Origin: Bacillota bacterium
Lineage (GTDB): Bacteria; Bacillota; Bacilli; Alicyclobacillales; SLC66
DNA: 14,765 bases
Direction: 5' to 3'
Assembly (NCBI GenBank): GCA_021799325.1
Contig: JAJZAS010000013.1
Span: 1 to 14,765, forward strand
Shown: positions 1 through 7,213 of the stretch, in pieces
Position numbering within the stretch: the first letter of the stretch is position 1
Layout of the letters: each line of letters starts with the position of its first letter
Notes under the pieces: generated by a model
The model's input: only the letters and a program-made list of their open reading frames with translations
Told to the model about the DNA's origin: nothing
Databases searched by the model: none
Program-made: the position numbers and the translations under genes

Positions 1-427
1 GCGTCCCACGCCGGGCCACCCACTCGTTGACCTGAACCTGACGCTCTTCCGGCAAGAATCGCTTGACGAGTGGTTGTCCAAAAAACCTAGTGAGGTACAT
101 GGCAATTACCGCACCAATAATCGCGCCAATCCAGGAATAAAAAAGTCCCCATCCAACGCCGTAGATCCCCATATAAACAAAAATCAGCGCTTCCGATGGA
201 ACGGGAATGATGCACAAAAACGCCATAAGCGCAATGGCTATGCCAATTCCTAGTCCTCCAGAGCCCTGAATTACCGCGAGAATATGATGGATGGAAAATG
301 TATGCCGATAGTGGAAATATGCCCACACTACCAGCACCAAAAACAGCATACCGATAATGACAGGAATGGGTTTTAATTCGAAAGGCCGGTCTTTTTGATT
401 AAATAACTCCTTCTTAATCCGGCGCAC
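1..427 (-). CDS. TVP38/TMEM64 (DedA-like) membrane protein, 3' end cut off
   Basis: About 140 residues are visible; the C-terminus lies beyond the window edge. A basic N-terminus leads into a first membrane segment (about residues 22-40). A second hydrophobic block (about 58-118) carries the pattern typical of TVP38/TMEM64 proteins: a proline-rich turn (IIPVPSEAL), then a glycine-spaced stretch (MGIYGVGWG, GAIIGAV) ending in YLTRFFG. The family is related to DedA membrane proteins, which are linked to lipid movement across the membrane; the role here is unknown. An ATG at 433 lies only 2 bases from the GGGAGG ribosome binding site, while the in-frame GTG at 427 lies 8 bases away, so GTG is preferred. 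It follows def by about 60 bases in the same direction with no hairpin between them, so co-transcription is likely. Family is fairly sure; function is not. Confidence 0.8.
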   Translation of the reverse strand, partial: MRRIKKELFNQKDRPFELKPIPVIIGMLFLVLVVWAYFHYRHTFSIHHILAVIQGSGGLGIGIAIALMAFLCIIPVPSEALIFVYMGIYGVGWGLFYSWIGAIIGAVIAMYLTRFFGQPLVKRFLPEERQVQVNEWVARRGT

Positions 428-489
428 CTCCATGTCCTCCCAACTCCATCCTTACCACTCTATCACAAAAAGTAAACCATTTCCAGAGA

Positions 490-984
490 TCAAAGAGTTC
501 GCTTCTTGGTTGCCCCAACTGGCACTTCATCGCGATATAGCCGGACCGCTTTCGTCGTAAAAAGGATGCCATCCAGATGATCAATTTCATGCTGAATCGC
601 GCGGGCGCGAAAATCTGTCTCAACAAATTCCACCACTTCGCCGTCTCGCGTCATCATTTGCACGCGAATCCATTTATAACGTTTAGTGTCCCCATAGATA
701 CCTGGGATAGAGAGGCACCCGTCCGGACCAATTTCAAGATTGCGCCCCTCAAGGATCACTGGATTGATCATATCCAGCCTGCCTTTTCCATCTTCCGCAT
801 CCACCACAGCCAACCGCTTTAATATATTCACCTGAGGCGCTGCAAGCCCCACGCCCTGCGCGAATTTCATCGTCTCATACATATTGTCGAGCACCTTTAA
901 TACATTGGGCGTGATTTTTTCCACGGCTTTCGCAGGAGTCGTCAGCGTTGGATGAGGAACTTTTAATATTTCGTATATCGCCAC
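490..984 (-). CDS. def: Peptide deformylase
   Basis: Removes the formyl group from the N-terminal methionine of nascent proteins; a cytosolic metal-dependent hydrolase. Numbered from the GTG at 984 (164 aa, normal length), the three family motifs are in order: GVGLAAPQV (44-52), DGCLS (88-92, metal ligand Cys90) and QHEIDH (131-136, ligands His132 and His136, catalytic Glu133). Motif 2 normally reads EGCLS; here Glu is Asp, a conservative change. An ATG at 993 is also in frame, but it lies only 4 bases after AAGGA, whereas GTG 984 lies 9 bases after AAAGG and gives the usual N-terminus (MAIYEIL). The gene begins just after the permease stop codon, so both are probably on one mRNA. The usual partner fmt is not in the window. 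Confidence 0.96.
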   Translation of the reverse strand: MAIYEILKVPHPTLTTPAKAVEKITPNVLKVLDNMYETMKFAQGVGLAAPQVNILKRLAVVDAEDGKGRLDMINPVILEGRNLEIGPDGCLSIPGIYGDTKRYKWIRVQMMTRDGEVVEFVETDFRARAIQHEIDHLDGILFTTKAVRLYRDEVPVGATKKRTL

Positions 985-1000
985 AAAAAACATCCTTTCC

Positions 1001-2320
1001 TTACTTCTGTTTCACCATATCCCATTTGATCGTATTCTCAAATATAACTGCAATCAGCACACCAACAAGCAATCCGTTAGATAAAAACGGACGCACCGCC
1101 GCCGGTATCGTGACAAATGCACCTGGCGCAATCGTAAATATGCCAAGTCCGATCAGCACTGGCAAGGCCAATCGGTAAATCGTCAGATGGTTGAATGTCT
1201 TCCCTTCAATATATTGCATCGCAGACCCATACAGTTGCAAGTAGGCCACTAGCAATACCGCATCGCCCACACTGACGGGCAGCGTTGCAAAAAAAGCGCC
1301 GACAGAAGGGACCAACCCAAGGATCATAAATAAAATAGCACCGATAGCAAAAGGAATTCTGGAGAAAAGTTGAGTCGAACGCAAGAATCCCAAAGAAGAC
1401 GTGTATGGCGCATAAGGCACTAGTCCCAAAAACCCGGAAATGATCGTGTTAATCCCCGTGATCAGAAACGATTTCCGATACATTTTTTTCGTTGTTTCGA
1501 CATGAAAAAGTGGACGTGCGCCTTCCAGTGTTGCCACTGTATTGGATGCGTTGATGAGTCCCGCCGCTACCGCCGTCAGCATGATTCCCCAATCGGTACC
1601 AAGCGGTCCCCACGGGTACACCGTCCACAAACTCGAAATTCCGGCAGGAGCGATACCTTGTGCTGGCTCTATAGCAAGCCGGAACACCACCCATCCTACC
1701 GCAATACCAATGAGAATCGAATAGTTGCGTAATTGCCTCCATCGTGACAGTTGTATCACCATCACAAGTGCGATCAGCACGATGGAAAGAAGTGTAGTGG
1801 GAAGATTGATTTTTGCATGGCTGCTTAAGCCCAGCATGCCTTTCATAAAGATAGAGATCAATTCTGTAGCAAGCAACACGAGAAAAACACTGGATGCGAT
1901 AGGGGTAAACCATTTTTTCAGGATACTCCCCATACCCAACCATCCAAGGACCACGATGGTGATCCCGGAAATCACAATGCCTGCTTCCAGACTACCTCCC
2001 GCTTGAAGGGGAGTCAGGCCGCTTTCCTGAGCGGTGGCAAGCACCCCCAGAATCGCGCCCCACCACACGCCGGATTGTCCCTCCATAATAGGCAACCCAT
2101 GGCCAAAAAGAAGTTGCAAAAGCGATGCAAGTCCCGTGTAAAAAAAGGACCGTTGCATCGATGAAGTGATGGCTGCGCCACTCATGTGCATGGCATTGCC
2201 AATGGAAATGGGGATGACCACTGTGTTGGCGAACATGAAAAGCAACCATTGCAGTCCCGCCAACCAGTGATGCACCCTGGTGAATTCTCTAAGATTCGTC
2301 GTCAACGCTTTTTCTGTCAT
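1001..2320 (-). CDS. NCS2-family nucleobase (purine/pyrimidine) permease
   Basis: A very hydrophobic integral membrane protein of about 439 aa with at least ten evident membrane segments, the size expected for the NCS2 (xanthine/uracil permease) family, which imports nucleobases with a cation. Family landmarks (numbered from GTG 2326; subtract 2 for the chosen start) are GHGLPIMEGQSGVWWG (75-90), the segment near LINASNTVATLEG (257-269) and the block GFLGLVPYAPYTSSLGF then SR (298-323). The positions that usually hold substrate-binding glutamates (E-H-x-G and T-Y-x-E-N) read Asn/Ser here, as I recall for the divergent YbbY/YwdJ-like branch, so the substrate cannot be named. The ATG at 2320 is preferred because AGGTGA, matching the 16S rRNA tail, lies just upstream; GTG 2326 is the alternative. 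No riboswitch is visible in the short leader. Confidence 0.88.
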   Translation of the reverse strand: MTEKALTTNLREFTRVHHWLAGLQWLLFMFANTVVIPISIGNAMHMSGAAITSSMQRSFFYTGLASLLQLLFGHGLPIMEGQSGVWWGAILGVLATAQESGLTPLQAGGSLEAGIVISGITIVVLGWLGMGSILKKWFTPIASSVFLVLLATELISIFMKGMLGLSSHAKINLPTTLLSIVLIALVMVIQLSRWRQLRNYSILIGIAVGWVVFRLAIEPAQGIAPAGISSLWTVYPWGPLGTDWGIMLTAVAAGLINASNTVATLEGARPLFHVETTKKMYRKSFLITGINTIISGFLGLVPYAPYTSSLGFLRSTQLFSRIPFAIGAILFMILGLVPSVGAFFATLPVSVGDAVLLVAYLQLYGSAMQYIEGKTFNHLTIYRLALPVLIGLGIFTIAPGAFVTIPAAVRPFLSNGLLVGVLIAVIFENTIKWDMVKQK

Positions 2321-2365
2321 CGTCACCTAAACCTGAATGAAGATCAAATTACGCATGTTGAATAA

Positions 2366-2394
2366 ATTGTACCATATGAAAAAAATGCCGACCA
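2366..2394 (-). promoter_or_regulatory. Candidate sigma-A promoter for the permease-def-TVP38 unit
   Basis: On the minus strand an extended -10 element (TGG then TACAAT, 5 of 6 matches to TATAAT) lies 17 bases after a weak -35 (TGGTCG, 3 of 6). It sits in the 82-base gap between the methyltransferase stop and the permease start. The extended -10 can compensate for the weak -35. A run of seven T residues lies in the spacer, but no stable hairpin precedes it, so I do not call a terminator here. Confidence 0.4.
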
Positions 2395-2402
2395 CGTTTC
2401 CA

Positions 2403-3668
2403 TCAACCTCTAGACTTCACTTCGAATATTGCAAACTTCAAATAGTCGTTTTCCGGCATTCCCAAAAGTTGAGGGTGATCTTTACCGGCACTGCGATATT
2501 CTATCATACGAAGCAACTTGTGCGCATCCATTGCCGCATCATGGATGACTTCCAGCCATTCCTGTCTGGTTACCGGCGATGAGCATGAGGCGGTCACCAA
2601 AAATCCGCCGTCCTTCACGAGCTTCAAGCCTCGCAAGTTGATTTCCTTATAGCCTTTGAGCGCCTGATCCACCGCTTTTTTGTGTTTGGCGAAAGCAGGC
2701 GGATCGAGAATCACCACATCAAATTGCTGCTTTTCCTGCTCTGCCTGACGCAGGTAGTCAAATGCATTCACGACTTCAAAACTGGCCCTATCCAGATAAC
2801 CGTTCAGTTCGGCATTAATTTTGGCCTGGGAAAGTGCCACTTCAGACGAATCGACCAGCGTCACGTGCGCAGCCCCATACATGAGCGCGTGCATCGCAAA
2901 TGCACCAGTATGCGAAAAACAGTCTAGCACGGTGGCGCCGACTCTGGTGCTTTCGGCAGCAAGATGCGCTTTTTGCTCATCGTAATGTTGATCCGGTCGC
3001 GGCTTTTCTTCCGTGCTAAATCGAACAAACGGGGCAATGGCAGCCCGGTTCTCTCTTTGATCAAAAAAATGGCCGGTTTTCTGTCCTTCTACGAGATTGA
3101 CCTCAAGTTGCAGGCCATTTTCTTTAATGGTCACGGACGATGGGCACTCCCCGTAAAGGCATCCTGACGATAGCTCAAGCCCCTCCAACTGCCGTACAGG
3201 CGCATCGCTGCGCTCATAGACCGCTTTGACGCCGAGCACATCGACGATCGCTTTGACGATCGCCTCTTTGCGTTTATCCATAGCCGCCGACAGAATTTGT
3301 ACCACGGCCACCTGCTCATATTTATCGACCACCAGACCTGGCAATCCGTCCGCTTCCCCGTAAATGGCCCTGCAAGACGCCGTGTGGCGCAGCACCCGTT
3401 TACGGTACTGCCAGGCCTGCTTCATTTTTTCACGCAAAAATCGGTCGTCGACCTTTTCTTTTTCCGAATAGGTCACCACGCGAACGGCGATCTGGGATGC
3501 TTCATGATAGAAGCCCTGGGCCAAAAAATGGCCCTGGTGGTTTTTCACTTGCACCACATCGCCCGTTGCCGGGTCGCCTGTTATCTTCTCTATCTCATTT
3601 CTGAATACCCAAGGGTGCCCCTGCTCAATTCTGCGCTTCCTGCTTTTTATCAACCATACATCCTTCAT
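2403..3668 (-). CDS. rlmI: RlmI-type 23S rRNA cytosine-C5 methyltransferase
   Basis: A SAM-dependent methyltransferase of 421 aa from the ATG at 3668, which has GGGAG 10 bases upstream and gives the standard N-terminus (lysine/arginine-rich, then GHPWVFRNEI at 17-26). An N-terminal PUA-like RNA-binding region (about 1-75) is followed by a middle domain and a Rossmann methyltransferase domain. Signatures are EGQKTGHFFDQRENR (194-208), the SAM-binding motif VLDCFSHTGAF (247-257), ILDPPAFAK (320-328) and TASCSS (359-364) with the likely nucleophile Cys362. RlmI makes m5C1962 in E. coli 23S rRNA; the exact target here is inferred. Residues about 214-244, between DQRENR and VLDCF, form a charged stretch some 25-30 residues longer than I expect for the family. 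The gene diverges from the Na/Pi transporter. The family assignment is firm; the symbol is by similarity. Confidence 0.88.
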   Translation of the reverse strand: MKDVWLIKSRKRRIEQGHPWVFRNEIEKITGDPATGDVVQVKNHQGHFLAQGFYHEASQIAVRVVTYSEKEKVDDRFLREKMKQAWQYRKRVLRHTASCRAIYGEADGLPGLVVDKYEQVAVVQILSAAMDKRKEAIVKAIVDVLGVKAVYERSDAPVRQLEGLELSSGCLYGECPSSVTIKENGLQLEVNLVEGQKTGHFFDQRENRAAIAPFVRFSTEEKPRPDQHYDEQKAHLAAESTRVGATVLDCFSHTGAFAMHALMYGAAHVTLVDSSEVALSQAKINAELNGYLDRASFEVVNAFDYLRQAEQEKQQFDVVILDPPAFAKHKKAVDQALKGYKEINLRGLKLVKDGGFLVTASCSSPVTRQEWLEVIHDAAMDAHKLLRMIEYRSAGKDHPQLLGMPENDYLKFAIFEVKSRG

Positions 3669-3757
3669 GTATCCATCACTCCCAAGTGACATCACGTCTA
3701 ATTGGCTGGCCTGTCCGCATACAAATAAGTGAACGCAGCGAATGGGGGTCGCCGTCC

Positions 3758-4723
3758 TTGCCCTGGTATCTACACACATTTTTTACGATTGCAATGGGAC
3801 TGGCCATTTTTCTACTAGGACTATTCACCTTACGAAATGGCCTGACCAGCCTCGCCTCCAAAAAAGCGGAGGAGTGGATTCAGCAATTTGTCAGCACACC
3901 TCTGCGCGGCGTCATAGTCGGAATAGCCGCAACACTATTGACCCAATCCAGTGCAGCAGTGACAATCATCTCCATGGGCCTTGTTTCCGCAGGTGTGCTG
4001 GAATTCAGCGATACGATTGCTATTATACTTGGCACGAATGTGGGAAGCACATTCACGGTGGGCTTATTGTCCCTCAAAGTGGAGCGCATCGGCCCATATG
4101 TACTTGCGATAGGGATTATTTTGTTGATCGGTACCTTTTTTCTCTCGCTAACACACAAAAGCGCCCGGCGACTTCGCTCCATCTCCCTCAGCATCGCTGG
4201 TTTTGGTGTGCTTTTTATTGGATTCCATTTGATGACTGCCGCTGTAGAACCGATTGCCAAATCACCCTTTATCTCGCGTTTATTGGTCGAGTCGCGGAAC
4301 CAACCATGGCTGGGACTTCTCGCGGGCACGATAGTCACGGCGTTAATCGGCAGCAGCTCTGCCAGCACTGCGCTGACCCTCGGGCTTACGCAAAGCGGGG
4401 CCTTGCCACTTCTTGGTGCGGTCGCCATCGTATTTGGCAACAACATCGGCACCTGCATGACCGCCATCCTGGCAAGCATAGGCGGCTCCAGGGCCGTCAA
4501 AAGGGTCGCAGCCACCCATGTTCTGCTGAACGTGACAGGCGCAATGGCCTTCATGATTTTTATCGCGCCTTTTACCGACCTCATCCTTCACCTGTCAAGC
4601 GACCCTGGCCGACAAGTGTTTCTCGCCCATTTTTTGTTTAACGCCATTTCTTCGTGGATGGCCTATCCTTTTACCAGGCAAATTGCGAGCGGTCTGACTC
4701 GCCTGATGCCAGACAAAATCTAA
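3758..4723 (+). CDS. Na/Pi-cotransporter family membrane protein (YqeW-like)
   Basis: The only plus-strand gene; 321 aa from a TTG at 3758. About eight hydrophobic segments carry the duplicated signature of the NptA/NaPi-II family: QSSAAVT (63-69) with GTNVGST (92-98) in the first half, and GSSSASTA (198-205) with GNNIGTCMTA (227-236) in the second. Such proteins couple sodium to phosphate transport; the second repeat here reads GSSSA where QSSSA is usual. The PhoU-like tail of longer homologues is absent. The open frame extends upstream to a GTG at 3686, but that leaves only 17 bases before the divergent methyltransferase start. TTG 3758 has GGGGGT 8 bases upstream and gives the expected short N-terminus before FLLGL. 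B. subtilis yqeW sits beside the mtaB orthologue (recalled), which supports the name. Its stop overlaps that of the Nudix-DeoC gene. Confidence 0.87.
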   Translation: MPWYLHTFFTIAMGLAIFLLGLFTLRNGLTSLASKKAEEWIQQFVSTPLRGVIVGIAATLLTQSSAAVTIISMGLVSAGVLEFSDTIAIILGTNVGSTFTVGLLSLKVERIGPYVLAIGIILLIGTFFLSLTHKSARRLRSISLSIAGFGVLFIGFHLMTAAVEPIAKSPFISRLLVESRNQPWLGLLAGTIVTALIGSSSASTALTLGLTQSGALPLLGAVAIVFGNNIGTCMTAILASIGGSRAVKRVAATHVLLNVTGAMAFMIFIAPFTDLILHLSSDPGRQVFLAHFLFNAISSWMAYPFTRQIASGLTRLMPDKI

Positions 4724-5826
4724 TCCCACCCAAGGAAGCGCGGTGATGTCATTAACTTTGGCCCCGCGCTTGCCCCAATTCTCGATGCCCCAGCCCGAAC
4801 CATGGCAAGCGCATCGTCGCGGGTGCGTATGCCTCCCGATGCTTTAACACCAAGGCGATCGCCCACCGTTTGGCGGAGTCGTTCCACCGCATCCTCTGTG
4901 GCTCCACCTGCTATGAACCCCGTCGACGTTTTCACAAAGTGTGCGCCTGCACGAAGTGCGCATTCAGCGCCTGCCACCTGTTCCTCCGGCGTAAGAAGTC
5001 CTGTTTCAAGAATCACTTTGACGATCGCCTTATCCCCTGCTGCTTCTACCACGGCGCGGATGTCATTTTCCACGTAGGTAAGATCACCTGCGCGAAGCTT
5101 ACCTACCGCTATCACCATATCGACTTCTTCCGCCCCATCGTGGATGGCGCGAATCGCTTCTGCCACCTTGACGGTCGTGACATTTGCCCCAAGCGGGAAG
5201 CCAATGACCGTACACACCTTCACTGGCGTACTCGCTAAAAGCTCCGCAGCCAGTTCCACATAGATCGGGTTGATACAAACACTCGCAAACTGATAAGCCG
5301 CCGCTTCCTTGCAAAGCTTTTCTATATCAGCATCAGTCGCCTCAGGTTTTAATAGCGTATGATCGATCCAATCCGCCAGGTCACTTTGGTTTTTGTCCAT
5401 GTCGCTGATCATGGCAAGCCCATTCTGAAAGATAGCCAAATTGTTGGCATATCCACGCGAGCGCACCTCATTCTCTACTTGAGCCACAGGAACAAATTTG
5501 GCGCCTTTCACTTCTTCCCATTGGGGTTGAATATCTCCGACCACTTTTTCCATCAAAAAATAGTAAGCGTCCTTTACTCCTGATTCTCCCCTATGGGAGT
5601 CAGTAAATTCGTAAGTCACTTTGCCAATGGGAGTATGGATGCGACTAGCGATCCCTGTCTCTTCGTATACTTCCCGCACCGCTGTCTCTTCGAGGATTTC
5701 CCCTTGTTCCATGTGCCCTTTGGGAAGCGTCACTTTGCCAAAGCGGTCTTCCAGCAACAACACATACGTACCTTCTTTTCTCTTCTCAAAAACGAGTCCG
5801 CCAGCCACCTTTACATGAACGCCCAT
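4720..5826 (-). CDS. deoC: Nudix hydrolase fused to deoxyribose-phosphate aldolase
   Basis: One open frame of 368 aa joins two enzymes. Residues about 1-140 are a Nudix domain with a complete Nudix box (residues 37-59: G-x5-E-x7-REVYEETGI) preceded by LPKGH, the style of Ap4A/Ap6A-type Nudix hydrolases, which split nucleoside diphosphate-linked compounds. Residues about 149-368 are a full-length DeoC, which cleaves 2-deoxyribose-5-phosphate to glyceraldehyde-3-phosphate and acetaldehyde. Seen are DHTLLKPEAT (156-165), EVDMVI with Asp236, the Schiff-base lysine in VKTSTGF (Lys299) and the proton-relay lysine in VKASGGIR (Lys328). Both halves keep their catalytic residues. ATG 5826 is chosen because AAGGGGG lies 8 bases upstream; ATG 5847 has no ribosome binding site. 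No stop or convincing internal ribosome binding site separates the halves. It follows mtaB by 33 bases, so it is probably last in that operon. DeoC alone is normally about 220 aa. Confidence 0.93.
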   Translation of the reverse strand: MGVHVKVAGGLVFEKRKEGTYVLLLEDRFGKVTLPKGHMEQGEILEETAVREVYEETGIASRIHTPIGKVTYEFTDSHRGESGVKDAYYFLMEKVVGDIQPQWEEVKGAKFVPVAQVENEVRSRGYANNLAIFQNGLAMISDMDKNQSDLADWIDHTLLKPEATDADIEKLCKEAAAYQFASVCINPIYVELAAELLASTPVKVCTVIGFPLGANVTTVKVAEAIRAIHDGAEEVDMVIAVGKLRAGDLTYVENDIRAVVEAAGDKAIVKVILETGLLTPEEQVAGAECALRAGAHFVKTSTGFIAGGATEDAVERLRQTVGDRLGVKASGGIRTRDDALAMVRAGASRIGASAGPKLMTSPRFLGWD

Positions 5827-5859
5827 ATCACATGCCCCCTTTTCCATTTCGCCAAAAAA

Positions 5860-7212
5860 TTAGCCCAAAAGCGATGCTACATCAACGCTTGTCAGTATCT
5901 GTTCGATACTGCCGCCCGACACCTCTGTTCCGGGCGTGGTCACGCGCACGGAACAAATCTCACCAAGCCATTTGTCATCGCCTGGGAATTCTATTCTCAT
6001 GTAGTTATCTGCATAACCCACGAGCCATAACTGACCGCCTCGAACCTCCGATTCCTCAGGAATCACCTCAAGCACTTGATGGACAAAGCGCCTATTGTAC
6101 TCATGCTGCAATTCTTGTGAGAGGGCCATCATTTTTTCCACGCGCTCATGCTTCACTTCCTCAGGCACCGCATCTGTAAATTTTGCTGCTGGCGTTCCCA
6201 CCCTAGGAGAGTAGGGAAACACGTGCAGTTCAGCGAATGCCTGCGCTTTGACAAAATCATAAGTGGTCATGAACTGCTCGTCAGTCTCGCCTGGAAACCC
6301 GACGATAATATCGCTCGTAATCGCTAGATCCGGTAAAGCCCGTCTCACTTTGGAAAGTTTGTCTCCATACTCTTCGATCGTATAATGACGGTTCATCCGC
6401 TTCAAGACTTCATTCGCACCTGCCTGCAGCGGAATGTGCAAATGACGACACACTTTACTTGAGTCAGAAAGGACCTGGATCAACTGATCGCTGATTTCAC
6501 TCGCTTCGATAGAAGAAATGCGGATTCTGCGCAGGTTTTCTATTTTCTCTAGTTCCATCAGTAAGTCGGCAAGCGAAAAATTCTCCAAGTCCTCACCATA
6601 TCCGCCAGTGTGAATTCCCGTCAGGACAATTTCATGATACCCGGCATCAGCGAGCCTTCGGGCCTGCCTGACTACACTTTCAGGTTTTCGGCTTCGCACC
6701 AGACCGCGTGCGTAAGGGATGATGCAAAACGTACAAAAATGATTGCAGCCATCTTCAATTTTTAGGCTAGCTCTGGTGCGTTCCGCAAACATGGGAACGT
6801 CCATGTCCTCAAATTCCTTTTGTTTGAGTATTGGTGCCACGGCGTTGTAAGGATGATGCTCCTCGCGAACTTTATCAATCCATTCCATCATCTGCTCCCG
6901 ATACTGATTGCCCACCACCAGGTCCACGCCGTCAATGCCCAAAATTTCACCTGGTGCAATTTGCGCATAACAGCCTGTCACGACCACCACCGCATCGGGG
7001 TTGTTGCGTACCGCCCGGCGTATCATTTGCCGGGATTTTCGATCCCCTTCGTGCGTGACCGTACAGGTGTTGATCACGTAAACGTCAGCCTGGTCGGCAA
7101 AATCGACACGCTCATACCCATCTCGCTTAAAAAGTTGCCATATGGCTTCCGTGTCATAATAATTGACCTTGCACCCCAAAGTGTGCAGCGCAACTTTTTG
7201 CGTGACTGTCAC
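5860..7212 (-). CDS. mtaB: tRNA t6A37 methylthiotransferase MtaB
   Basis: A radical-SAM enzyme with two iron-sulfur clusters that adds a methylthio group to N6-threonylcarbamoyladenosine at tRNA position 37, aiding decoding; 450 aa, normal length. The N-terminal UPF0004 domain holds Cys14 (HTLGCKVN), Cys50 (NTCTVT) and Cys81 (TGCYAQ). The radical-SAM triad is CNHFCTFC (Cys156, Cys160, Cys163). The last 65 or so residues fit an RNA-binding TRAM domain. The HTLGCKVNYYDTEAI start is typical of MtaB rather than MiaB. It begins at a GTG one base after the rsmE stop; its ribosome binding site (GGGGGTGA) lies within the last codons of rsmE, so the two are translationally linked. It is the orthologue of B. 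subtilis yqeV, in the same gene order. Confidence 0.95.
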   Translation of the reverse strand: MTVTQKVALHTLGCKVNYYDTEAIWQLFKRDGYERVDFADQADVYVINTCTVTHEGDRKSRQMIRRAVRNNPDAVVVVTGCYAQIAPGEILGIDGVDLVVGNQYREQMMEWIDKVREEHHPYNAVAPILKQKEFEDMDVPMFAERTRASLKIEDGCNHFCTFCIIPYARGLVRSRKPESVVRQARRLADAGYHEIVLTGIHTGGYGEDLENFSLADLLMELEKIENLRRIRISSIEASEISDQLIQVLSDSSKVCRHLHIPLQAGANEVLKRMNRHYTIEEYGDKLSKVRRALPDLAITSDIIVGFPGETDEQFMTTYDFVKAQAFAELHVFPYSPRVGTPAAKFTDAVPEEVKHERVEKMMALSQELQHEYNRRFVHQVLEVIPEESEVRGGQLWLVGYADNYMRIEFPGDDKWLGEICSVRVTTPGTEVSGGSIEQILTSVDVASLLG

Positions 7213-7213
7213 C

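Noticed and set aside
1449..1943. A 164-residue minus-strand frame inside the permease gene
   Set aside because: It is a frame shadow of the permease with unnatural Cys/Tyr/Arg-rich composition and no start signal.
2375..2400. A seven-T run after the RlmI-like gene as a terminator
   Set aside because: No stable GC-rich stem precedes the T-run on the minus strand.
3674..3695. Small inverted repeats (TCACT/AGTGA and GTGA-CA-TCAC) before the RlmI-like gene
   Set aside because: The arms are only 4-5 bases, overlap the ribosome binding site region, and are not distinguishable from chance; no regulator family can be named.
3686..3757. An N-terminal extension of the Na/Pi transporter to the GTG at 3686
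   Set aside because: It adds a hydrophilic stretch unlike the family, lacks a ribosome binding site, and leaves no space for divergent promoters.
3880..4584. A 234-residue open frame antisense to the Na/Pi transporter gene
   Set aside because: It mirrors the transporter's codon pattern, has no ribosome binding site or recognisable motif, and lies entirely within the real gene.
3742..4641. A 299-residue open frame on the plus strand overlapping the Na/Pi transporter gene
   Set aside because: It is shifted relative to the transporter, rich in Cys, His, Arg and Trp, has no hydrophobic pattern or known motif, and the other frame has clear family signatures.
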